From contig OZ026549.1 in NCBI GenBank assembly GCA_964020155.1, positions 2,268,633 through 2,332,632 on the forward strand: DNA of 64,000 nucleotides, written 5' to 3'. Shown here piece by piece: positions 1-9,731 of this stretch. A model generated the notes under the pieces. That model saw only the letters and a list, made by a program, of their open reading frames with translations. It did no database searches and was not told the origin of the DNA. Numbering within the stretch: position 1 is the first letter of the stretch; every line of letters begins with the position of its first letter. The translations under genes and the position numbers were made by a program. The stretch is from Chondrilla cf. caribensis (lineage: Eukaryota > Porifera > Demospongiae > Chondrillida > Chondrillidae).

Positions 1-152
1 ATTACAGTTTTATGTTGCTTATGTCTAATTTCTGTCCGTCGCCTTGATTCATCTTTTTCGTTTTTTCGATTTAGTTGCGCGTTTTTGTACACTCAGCGGA
101 TCAACTGAAGGACGCGATCACGGTCTTGTATACTCAGCCCTCCCTCCCTCCC

Positions 153-194
153 ATGTCGCCGCAGCACAGCACCCGCGAAGACGACCCGACCATG
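153..194 (+). CDS. Possible first coding exon, unknown protein
   Basis: An ATG at 153 opens 14 codons (MSPQHSTREDDPTM) that run directly into a strong donor, GTGAGC, at 195. The stretch from about 50 to 190 is GC/CpG-richer than its surroundings, as promoter-proximal DNA often is. I could not trace the following exons with confidence. Short splice-flanked pieces near 709-744 and 2056-2100 can be joined in frame but resemble no family I know. It may be a real 5' exon or chance. Confidence 0.25.
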
Positions 195-615
195 GTGAGC
201 CCTGAACCTTGAACATTTGTTCGTTTTTATTTCTCCATTTGTGAAAGAAATCCTGACTGCCTTATTTTAAAGTTTAACATCAACTCCGTTTCCTACTTGG
301 AGACTTTTTCACGAAGAAACACTGTTTTCATAACCGATCAAATGAATCAGAAGTAAAAGAGCAGTCGGCTTCTTTCTAAAAATGGAGTTACAGCTGAAAT
401 ATACAAACAATTGCCCGTTGTGAAAGTGATTTAAATCTTATGTAAATTAATAGACTGCAGAAGGTACTTTCTAAATCTCAATTTGTTTTAAGTGTTAAAA
501 GGTATAAGTGACTCTAATCACTAGCAATTTTGCGTGATTGTATTTAATAATATTTCAGCAAATTTTCATGTGGTGTTCCTAGCAAACGTCATGAGTCTGC
601 TAAGTGAAACACTCC

Positions 616-618
<3 letters not shown>

Positions 619-658
<40 letters not shown>
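619..658. repeat. (GT)20 microsatellite
   Basis: Uninterrupted GT dinucleotides directly before the 103-bp tandem duplication. Confidence 0.95.
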
Positions 659-659
<1 letters not shown>

Positions 660-852
660 CGTGTGTGGTCTATTTTGTCTCCGTGTTTTGTGTCTGAGTG
701 TCATTTTCCGTGTATTGTAGACAAAGTCGCTACTTAGCTATGAGGGTGTGTGTGTGTGTGTTCGTGTGTGGTCTATTTTGTCTCCGTGTTTTGTGTCTGA
801 GTGTCATTTTCCGTGTATTGTAGACAAAGTCGCTACTTAGCTATGAGGGTGG
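651..852. repeat. 103-bp tandem duplication
   Basis: A block starting in the GT run and ending at TATGAGGGTG occurs twice, head to tail, with a period of about 103 bp and nearly identical sequence. It includes a short piece (ACAAAGTCGCTACTTAGC) preceded by a TTGTAG acceptor-like site, so an exon-like piece has been doubled. Confidence 0.9.
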
Positions 853-1245
853 TCGTCTGTGTACAGCTGCTGTTCTTGGTTGTTCACTTTGAATTAGACT
901 TAATCAATGACATATTAACGAGGCTAACATTGTAAAATTAATGCAATCTAAGATCTATGTACATGCATATAATATAGGACAAAGTGAAGAGAAAGAACCT
1001 AAGGGGTTTTTTGAACTAAGTTGGGACTTAGGAAGTAGCAGTGACGGGGTTTGCAATTGTTGCTTGGAGATAGATTAGGGTCTTGTATACTGCTGAGTGT
1101 ACCACTATATACACACTACTCTGAAATCGTCACTAAGACTACCTGGATGGTTAGTGGAAGGCAGGATGTTAGAGTAGTTAACCAACTCCTCGCAGCTGTG
1201 TTGGACTAGACATGGCCATTCCAACTTTGTTGAGTTACTGGCCAT

Positions 1246-1524
1246 CCTCAGAATCTGGGGCAGAAGTCACTTCTTTCTTGTCTTTCACTTGACTGTGAAG
1301 TAGATGCACCATGAAGGCAGAGTGGACGTCATGGAAGGCTTCCCAAAATTCCTCCGCTTCGTTGCTTACGTGCTAAAATCGTCAACCGAGCATCAAAACA
1401 TCGTCCCATCGTATCGACTGCAAAAATCAGGCCTTGATTGATGGTCCATTCTATCTAATTGTTGCTCCACTTTACGGCCCAGAGGAAGACAGGAAGGAAG
1501 TGTCCTCTGCTCCAGATTCTGAAG
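1246..1524. repeat. Imperfect inverted repeat, ~38-bp arms
   Basis: Arm 1246-1284 is the near reverse complement of 1487-1524. In opposite directions both arms can be read as SSESGAE(V/D)TSFLS, so a small piece of sequence has been duplicated in inverted orientation around a ~200-bp loop. Confidence 0.6.
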
Positions 1525-2310
1525 AGTGACCTGTTTCCCAGCATGGTTGTTTGGTGTTGTCCAGCCCGAGGTGGTTGGGAGGGTTTGGTTTGCTGTGCTG
1601 GCATACTCCCACCATTCTCCATGCTTGTAGTCTTAGTAATGGTTGTAGGAGTGTGTGCATATAGCAGGTCCTCTTGGTTGTGTACCAGTTCCTGTTCTTG
1701 ACATCTCCATGATGACAGTTGAGCTCCATAGTATACTGTTACATTCTAACTAGCATTTATTATATATTTTCAAATTGATTCAATTTAGGTCATTTTGGGG
1801 CAATTAAATGAAAACTCGTTATCTCTTACTGGGTAGATTGTGTGAATTGGGAAAGTGGTTTTCTCTTTTGTGGCATGAAATTGGACGTGATCGTTCAAAA
1901 GCAGCACTGTTACAGACCGACCATCCCTATGTGTGTTCATTTTGCAAAGTTACATGCAATAGATTTACGTATCTCCTTTTCTCTCTCCCTCCCTCCCTCT
2001 CCCTCTCCCCCCTTGCCTGCTTCATATGTACCGTGATGACTACCGTGGTTCACTCGGCAATTAGCTCAAATTCTGTCGACCTGGACAAAGTTGCTGCATG
2101 GTGAGTAGTACTATCACATGTGCACTGCTACAACCCATATATGTAGATTCTTCTATTTGAAATGGAGGTTCACTGTTAAAATTCGCTATTCATGATTGGC
2201 ATACAGATTTTCCTTGTGTACTAATTTAGTATATGTACTTTTTAACAATGCAAAATGTACTTAAAATGATTGTTTGATATCTTTACTTCTCTTCCCACAT
2301 GTACCCCGGG

Positions 2311-2343
2311 ATGCTGAGTGTGTCGCATGTACACACTCAGCAT
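2311..2343. repeat. Perfect 13-bp stem-loop
   Basis: ATGCTGAGTGTGT at 2311-2323 pairs exactly with 2331-2343 across a 7-nt loop. It is too short for a typical animal pre-miRNA. Confidence 0.8.
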
Positions 2344-2542
2344 TCAGCCAGAGCAGGAAGACATTTCTTAAGTAAGTGGCATGTTGTGACGGACCAGCAT
2401 TACAGTTGATTCACATTGAAGTTCTTTTATCATTTTTGCAGGTGAGGACTCCCACTGAAATGTAAGTTATTATTATGCTGCTATTGTGTCCTGTGTGCAT
2501 GTTCATTTACCCCTGACTCTCTCTCTCTCAACCCTCACATCC

Positions 2543-2636
2543 GGATGCTGAGTGGAACAACGATGGAGTCATACAAATTCACATGGACAACGGAGTTCCA
2601 GTGCTAGAATTTAGAGCAGCAGCACACTCAGCATCC
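2543..2636. repeat. 12-bp inverted repeat, same stem family
   Basis: GGATGCTGAGTG at 2543-2554 is exactly complementary to 2625-2636. The stem sequence is essentially that of the hairpin at 2311-2343, with a longer (70-nt) interior. Confidence 0.75.
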
Positions 2637-4229
2637 GTCATCGATGGATCCTCTGTCATTGTTCATTGAACTGCGGTGCATGGTGGAGGCTGAGCTTGTT
2701 TGGATTTCGTTTGTTGGGAGGATCAGCAGGAGATGAAGACTCGAGGTGAGGGCATGTACCAAAATCGATCGCTAGCGCTGCCCCAATTGTAATTTAAGTT
2801 TTAATTTATGATGTTTGTGTGTGGTTATGCTTGTTTATGATTTGAATATTCCATTATGCTATTTTAATTTCCGTAAAACTGTGGTTAATTGTATTTTTAA
2901 TTTTGGATGGGTTGGCACACCGGTGACCAACAAGGTAACTGAGGAGATGATTTAAAAAGCTGTCCCCCTCTTTTTGAAACTTCGAATTCGCTCGTGTAAT
3001 TGTTTGCGGGATATCAGGTAAGTTTAATGTTCTGAGAAAAAGTCCCCTAGTGGGGATTTCTTCGTCAACTAGGTTAAAAGCAGGTCGCCAGATGGATCAG
3101 AAACAAGGTGGGTCCACTAACCCGTTTTCTCCTGTGAACAGGTACAACGCACACACGTGGGCCCCTGGTGGCCATTTAATTTTAATTTCTTTTAATTTTA
3201 CATTTGGTTGTGGGCCACATGGCCAAAAAAGCTGTAAACTCTGTTGTGGGCTTTGATGCCAGAGTAATAATTGAAATGTCCCTGGGCCGTCATGGCGAAA
3301 CTATGCACACACATTATATCCTCCTGATGGTGTGTTTAACCTAGGATTAATGTTAGCAGGAGGATATAAGCCCATAAGAAAAAGTTCTCTGTTTTGAATG
3401 TTCTTCAATTTGGAAGTTCTTTGATTTGTAATTGAAATTAAGTGGGCAATCTGCTTTATTTGGCCTCACAATGCATACAGAGTGAGTGAGTTGCATGGAT
3501 GGTCCAAGCACATGCTGCAATAGCAAGGTACGCCACACTGAAGACGCCCAATAAGGCAGAAACCTGCAGGGTCTTTAGCCCTAGTAGGTCTGTGGCTCCA
3601 CAACTGTACACTTTAGCAATTATCAAATAGTTTTCTTCAAAGTTTAGTTAGCTGATGAATGCTGTAATTTTTCATTGACAGAATGTTGTCAGTTTCATAG
3701 TTAGAGAGTTATACTGCACTAAATTTTAGTGTTTATATAGCTGTTTCTCTCCATATTTATTTATTTGTTTGAGATATTGATCACGGTGTTATTAGGAATA
3801 ATAAAATTACAGTACAAAATTCATTAATGAAAGAATATTAATCAGAATTGATTTTACATCAGTAGATGTTGTCTCCTGCAATAGTGAAAGACATGCAAAT
3901 TACATATGTACTGTTAGCAATTAATTCTTCTTGGAGACCTTTCCACTTCTTTGAGAAGAGCACTGAAGTGTTGGACCAGACCTTGGAAGAGAATTGCCTT
4001 CTTGGAGTACACTTCCAGTCTCACTCGGCTTGTAGGTCCACTCAACTTGATATCAGCTTGAGAAACACAGGCACTGTTATCTACATTCAAGGCAACAATG
4101 TGATTGTTAAATAATACTACATAGTGAGATATGTTGGTGAGCTCCCATTAGCAAAACTTAATGAATGTATGCACCTTAATCCCTAGTTCACCTTCACTTC
4201 ATACACTCATAGAAATGGCGCACATCTAC

Positions 4230-4234
4230 CAATG

Positions 4235-4265
<31 letters not shown>

Positions 4266-4293
4266 ACACACGTGCACACACACACACACACGT

Positions 4294-4353
<60 letters not shown>

Positions 4354-4550
4354 ACACACACACACACACACGTGCACACACACACACATGTGCACACATA
4401 CACGCACACACACACGCACGCACACACACACACACACACACATACACACACACACACACACGCATGCACACACACAAACACATACACACACACATACACA
4501 CGTACACACACACACACACACACGTGCACACACACACACACACACACACC
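4230..4550. repeat. Compound (CA)n microsatellite
   Basis: About 320 bp of CA dinucleotides interrupted by regularly spaced CGTG steps. All long ORFs across it on both strands (poly His-Thr or Cys-Val) are artefacts of the repeat. Confidence 0.95.
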
Positions 4551-4632
4551 TTCAACTTCCATGGTTGTACTGTACTGGCATGAGCAAAATGGGCAGAGAC
4601 AATGTCTAGCAATAATGGCACCTGGGAAATAC

Positions 4633-5146
4633 CTGTATGAAATGTGGAATGGGTGATAGCCGCTAGGCAAGGAAGAGTAGTTGAATGTCAATACAGAGAC
4701 ATCTGATCCAAGGTCCACTCTGGTTTGATTAAGGGCACTAGGAGTCCACTTGAGTAATGGGTAGAATGTGGTGTTGAATGTGCAAGAGATGGTCTTCACT
4801 GTGTCATTGTTTTGGCAAATGACTGTAAAGAACAGAACAACATACAATAATGTACGGACATGCATAGTAACTAGTGGGAGTATGCATTAGCAGGGTTCTG
4901 AGGAGACCTACTGCACCGCCCTTGACTACTATCCACGTTCTTTCATCTGAAACGTGTGATATTGTGTATCAATGTATTTTGTGTCTGCCAATGAATCCCC
5001 ACTTCAATCCATCACTGACTAAAGCGCTGTTTGGTAGCATGTACATGCAGCAACATGTGTACCAACATGCACATGACCTAATACATGCATGCATGCACCA
5101 ATGTGGTGTACTCACGGAAGAGACAGGAATAGTTGCAATCCACTTC
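4633..5146 (-). CDS. Two candidate exons of an extracellular-type protein
   Basis: Exon 5146-5116 (after CTGCCCAG, before GTGAGT) and exon 4822-4633 (after TTCTTTACAG, before GTATTT) join in frame. The product contains several Cys and three N-glycosylation sequons (NTT, NQT, NYS) and reads like part of a secreted or ectodomain protein. I recognise no family and did not find first or last exons. An overlapping open stretch at 3866-4114 is open on both strands and could not be assigned. Moderate splice signals and residue composition are the only support. Confidence 0.3.
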
Positions 5147-6061
5147 CTGGGCAGTAGATTCCATCATGGACAATTCAATAATTGCTAGGGCAACCTGAAT
5201 GAAGACCAGCAACTTTCAACTAACCAGCACTATCCAGCAACTTATGTAGTCCCAATATCAAACAGTGTCTTTATACGTATATGTACTATTTTTCAACCAA
5301 ATATTAATTAGTGAAGTGTGTTTGATTAGGAATAAGGCTTTAAATTTTTGATAAAAACGCATGCAAGATTAAATAACATTATTCCTGCATCCCGTTGTTT
5401 AGCCCTCCCACTGAGAAATAATACTGAAGCACTGAAAATTATGCAACGTACACACAAACAGTGTTTAACACACGAATAGCAGACTACCCACCACATGAAG
5501 TACAGACCATGTATTTATATACACACAAAGACTACACAAAGAGCACAGATATTTACAATGTATTACTCTATATAATATGTAACTCACAATTATTGCAGCG
5601 ATCTTCATTTTTCGGGAAATTTGGAAGTTGTTTAGCAGTGAACTTGAAACTTTGAACTGATGCAGCTCTCGACTTGACTGCTCTTTATATACTACATGGT
5701 ACCCTCATCTAAGTGTATTCACGACTCAATTCCGAAATGTAATAATTCTATTGTTATACAACATAGATATAAAAGTAAATCCCCTCGTGGTGAGCAGTTA
5801 ATGTCTTTATCACTAGTTGTGATGATGTAAGGGAGAGTTCATCCGTATTGGAACCATTTGAATGTGCATATGGGAAACATTAGTACTTGTCATTTACAAT
5901 AGTACATTGTGCGGCTTCGAATGAGGAAGCAGATCACACAATGTACTTCAATGTACATTGAATCACACCATTAAGGTGACTATGATTCTTAGCCTATTTT
6001 CGATAACACCATGATATACGTAAGTGTGTATTGTAAGTATAAAGGTTACAGCATTGTCCGA

Positions 6062-6217
6062 TGAATAGTACAGAAACTGCCAACATTCCATGCACTACTT
6101 TGTCCATACGACCGGTCATTAACACAGTGCTCAGCTGTTATTTTGTAAGGATTGCAATAACGGAAACCAATGTGACCTTGTTCCTTGTTGTACGTGAATG
6201 TCAAAGAGTTGCCATCA
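6062..6217 (-). pseudogene. Exon copy I of small secreted-type protein
   Basis: After a CTGTAG acceptor at 6218 the frame reads DGNSLTFTYNKEQGHIGFRYC and onward to FCTIHR. Relative to copy II (7420-7578) one base is missing near the 3' end, which shifts the frame to an early stop. The spacing C...YGQSS....GS...C resembles the second exon of the plus-strand gene at 9732-12413, so both may belong to one family. No signal-peptide exon was found upstream. Confidence 0.4.
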
Positions 6218-6233
6218 CTACAGGTATACTAAG

Positions 6234-6587
6234 TAGGGCTGGGAATCGGCTGTAATTTTCAAATTGATTATCAGTACATATTAAACGATTGATTAATCGA
6301 TTAATCACTGGAAGCAATTAAGTGGGTGTAACCGGAAACCACTCCCACTTTATTAGACTGAGTAGTCCTCCAATAGACGTGAAGTGGAGTCCATAAAGTC
6401 CTTCTTATATTTCAGGTACAAAATTGAATCCATGGAGTGAAGGTTCTGGGTAATATTTGGGGGTGGCTTCCTGTTCCACTCAATTACTTCCTGTGCTTAA
6501 TCGATTTGTTTGCGCTATTATCGATAATCAGATTTAAAATGAAAATCGATTGATTAATCAATTAATCGATTAGTCGTTCCAGCACTA
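6234..6587 (-). mobile_element. hAT-type MITE with 8-bp target duplication
   Basis: The element is 354 bp. Its ends are TAGGGCTGGGAATCGG and CGTTCCAGCACTA, typical of hAT terminal repeats, and it is rich in ATCGATTAATCGATT. Flanks ATACTAAG (6226-6233) and ATACCAAG (6588-6595) match at 7 of 8 bases. The paralogous block at 7585-7600 keeps the uninserted site. Copies lie at 26070-26428 (opposite orientation) and, decayed, near 30545-30875. Confidence 0.9.
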
Positions 6588-7419
6588 ATACCAAGCTACA
6601 CAGGTCATTGTAATTTTAAGAGGTATGTATGGAAGTTTCCATGTGCCACAGGCTATGTACATGACTGATTATCATTACATTTAACATGATATCATGACCT
6701 ATAACTGCACCAAATTGTATTTCGGTGAAAGAGGATTAGATGAATGAATTCCACTTGACTTATATATTTGAATTAAAGGACGCAACAAATCTGAATTTAT
6801 TGAAGATCGTTACTCATAATAATATTATAATATTAGTAATAATGACGATAGTAATTATATTATATGTTATATAATTATATTTAGTGACGATAGTAATTAC
6901 GTATATTCATCAATATGAATGTACATACAATACGTACTACCAAGGGGTGTGTACCAAGCAAGTCACACTGTGTACAGTACTGTATGTACATGTACGTATG
7001 TGAGCGTATAATGTTATGTATAGTATGTATGTACCATGTGTATGAATGACGAGGTATGAATACATGTGCTGTACATGTGTACATGTATCTGTTACATTCC
7101 CTGGTGACCTTGTGAAGTATAAAACATACAAAATGTGCTTATGTACGTAATGTAACCTCTAGCTAACAACCACTATCAAGCAACTTCCAATATCAAACAG
7201 TTTCCGTATTCATTATAGTCTATAGATGCTACAGGGATCCTATATGTACAGATGTTTGATGTTTGATATGCATGTGACTTCCAATGAGGAAACAGATCAC
7301 ACAATAAACTTCAATGTACATTGAATCACATCATTAGAGTGACTATGATTGTTAAGTGTATTTTCGATAACACCGTGATATCAGTGTGTATTGTAAGTAT
7401 AAAGGTTACAGCATTGTCT

Positions 7420-7578
7420 GAATGAATAGTACAGAAACTGCCAACATTCCATGCACTACTTTGTCCATACGACTGGTCATTAACACAGTGCTCAGCTGTT
7501 ATTTTGTAAGGATTGCAATAACGGAAACCAATGTGACCTTGTTCCTTGTTGTACGTGAATGTCAAAGAGTTGCCATCA
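7420..7578 (-). CDS. Exon copy II of small secreted-type protein
   Basis: This copy has the same acceptor (CCTGTAG at 7579) and the same protein start (DGNSLTFTYNKEQG) as the copy at 6062-6217, but without the one-base loss. The frame stays open to 7326. The true end is unclear: a weak donor GTAACC follows near 7420. The four cysteines and lack of other features fit a small secreted protein. No upstream signal exon was identified, so this may also be a relic. Confidence 0.35.
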
Positions 7579-8308
7579 CTACAGGTATACTAAGTAAAAC
7601 AGGTCATTGTAATCTTGAGAGGTATGTGTGGAAGTTTGCATGTGCCACTGGCCAGACTGTCTGCATTTCAGTGAAGGAGGAATATATAGATTGTTCTGAG
7701 TTGTTAAGAATGATAAAACTTGATTCCACCTCACTTTTATTTTTGAAGGACTTGATAAAACATTTTATTGGAGGTCCTTATACTAATAATAATATTATTA
7801 TACTGGTTAACATGGATACCGTATGAGATCTCAGAACGGGTTGAAATGTACACACTTACTATATACCAAGGGGTGTGTACCAAGCAAGTCACACTGTGTA
7901 CAGTACTGTATGTACATGTACGTATGTGAGAGTATAATGTTATGTATAGTATGTACCATGTGTATGATGATGAGGTGTGAATACATGTGCTGTACATGTG
8001 TGCTTGTATCCTGGTTCGCAAAAGATCAAAGTGAAAAGTGTGCACACATCAGCGCTGGAAGCACAGTTCACTGATGTGTGCACAGGTCACCAGACAGGTT
8101 TCATTGTTGGGATTAATTGCGTGAGAACAAGGCAGGAAATTAGTAAACGCATTTCTATTGCATATAATATGTTGTATTGGACTATGCGCATATTTGCTGT
8201 ATAGACGCGTTGCTCAGTAGCATGTCTATGGTGAAGAGGCCAGTGAGTTTAAACGGAGGCTTAACCGCAAGTGGGCGTAATTAACCCACCGTTGTTTTTA
8301 CAGTGTAC

Positions 8309-8530
8309 CTGGTAGACACAATGTACTCTAATTTGTTCATTTGAAATACTCATTCTCCTATTGTCACGGCCTAATTAATGTAAAGGAAAATTACCTTGGA
8401 CCACTTGGAATCAAGTGCCATTTATTAATATTCTATGTACTGTTACTCTATATGTCTCATCTTCTATATAAATAGCATGCACAATGTCTAATTGCTGTAT
8501 AATATTACATTTCTGTGAAACTCAATGAAA
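8309..8530. repeat. Orphan copy of promoter block
   Basis: This block is ~85-90% similar to 9429-9660, the region just upstream of the 67-residue peptide gene, including the TATA-like TATATAAATAG. No coding exon follows it, so the downstream gene copy is lost or was never included. Confidence 0.75.
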
Positions 8531-9600
8531 TCCTAAATATTTTTCCTCGTCTCCATGCATCACACACATTTCTTGTGAGGAAACAAGAAATGAGTGCTTG
8601 GAGGCTTGTAACACATGCAAACACACAAGAAGAAGAAATTGAATTATGGTCTCCCCCTCCCAGGTTTGACCACAAAAGTCCGTATACTTCACAAACTGTG
8701 ACATCATAGCTAATTTGCACACTTAAAAAATGGCGTAAGAAATTGTCGAGAATTTTATAAGTTCTTCTACTTGAATTCATTTAGGATTCACAGGTATGAT
8801 TTTTGCTTGAAAAGCTCCTATGTACTTTAAGGTGTGGACTGGTAGCTATTCACCCACGTATGTGAACGTCTTTATACTTTCCGCGCTGGTTGTGCGGCAA
8901 TTGTATAACTTCGCGAACTGAAAACGGCATACTCCCGGGAGATAGGAAATCGAGTATATCTCCAAAGACGTATCATCACGGCGCTTTTAGGAACAATCCT
9001 GCTAATGATATAGACTGTGATTCCGGAATAAAATGAAAATCGTTCGCAAAAACGCGAAACCATATTATGACTTCTATACTCAGACACTCTTGTGTACACA
9101 ATAAGAAGTAGCTACCCCTTTTCTCATATCCATTCACAAAAGTATGTACGTAGCTACATTATGGAGAACATTTGCTCTGAAAATTTAAATTTACAATTGG
9201 TTGTGCAATTATCAATGATGGCTACAGTGAATACAGTTAAAATTATGTGGAAACCACCATGTGTTGAATGGAATCAGAATCCTGTGGTTCTGAGGATTCT
9301 TTAGAAACTGTTTAAGAAAGGTTTTGTGATGTGGATGAACTCATCTATATGAATCGAATCCCACCAAAATTGATGTGCATGAACATACAGTGATGTGTCA
9401 AACACCTCTATTGAGGAATATCCTTGTGGTGGAGTTAATCTGGTAGACACAATGTACTCCAATTTGTTCATTTGAAATACTCATTCTCCTATATGTCGTG
9501 CACGACCTAATTAATGTAAAGGCAAATTACCTTGTACCACTAGGAATCAAGTGCCATTTATGAATATCCTATGTACTATTACTCTATATGTCTCATCTCA

Positions 9601-9608
9601 TATAAAAG
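9601..9608 (+). promoter_or_regulatory. TATA box of the small cysteine-rich peptide gene
   Basis: TATAAAAG lies 124 bp upstream of the ATG at 9732, inside a block duplicated at 8309-8530 where the element is also kept. Confidence 0.5.
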
Positions 9609-9731
9609 AGCGTACACAGTGTCTAGTTCTGTACATTCTGGGAAACTCAAAGAAATCCTAAAGCATATTGGTTGTGTAAATACATCCATATAGCTATACC
9701 TACCTGCTATACTTTCAAAGGTGATTGTGAA

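Larger units (their letters stand above)
853..3850. other. No recognised gene; foldbacks and simple DNA
   Basis: Reading both strands I see no ORF with a recognisable family. The stretch holds an imperfect inverted repeat (arms 1246-1284 and 1487-1524), two stem-loops that share a stem sequence (2311-2343 and 2543-2636), and isolated donor-like sites near 2101, 2752 and 3015. It could be a spliced noncoding transcript or simply intergenic. Confidence 0.4.
5870..8220. repeat. Tandem segmental duplication, ~1.3-kb unit
   Basis: 5910-6233 plus 6588-7080 is repeated as 7268-7590 plus 7590-8010 in the same orientation with modest divergence. The first copy is interrupted by a hAT-type MITE at 6234-6587 that the second lacks. 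Each copy carries one minus-strand exon of a small cysteine-containing protein, followed by a GTAC-rich stretch. Part of the right-hand end (8085-8215) recurs near 29000-29110. Confidence 0.8.

Noticed and set aside
1472..1729. CWETGH segment reminiscent of a CYFIP motif (DWETGH)
   Set aside because: Similarity is limited to a few residues and sits in an inverted-repeat arm; the flanking CYFIP blocks are missing.
2311..2343. Candidate microRNA precursor
   Set aside because: The stem is only 13 bp with a 7-nt loop, too short for Drosha/Dicer-type precursors.
3866..4114. 82-residue plus-strand ORF and an overlapping open minus-strand frame
   Set aside because: Both strands are open and neither could be joined to neighbouring exons with matching phase; no family recognised.
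4194..4865. Long ORFs of poly(His-Thr) or poly(Cys-Val) on both strands
   Set aside because: They are translations of CA/GT microsatellites; the same artefact recurs at 32.4, 40.7-41.3, 43.0, 44.7, 47.6-48.0 and 49.5-49.8 kb.
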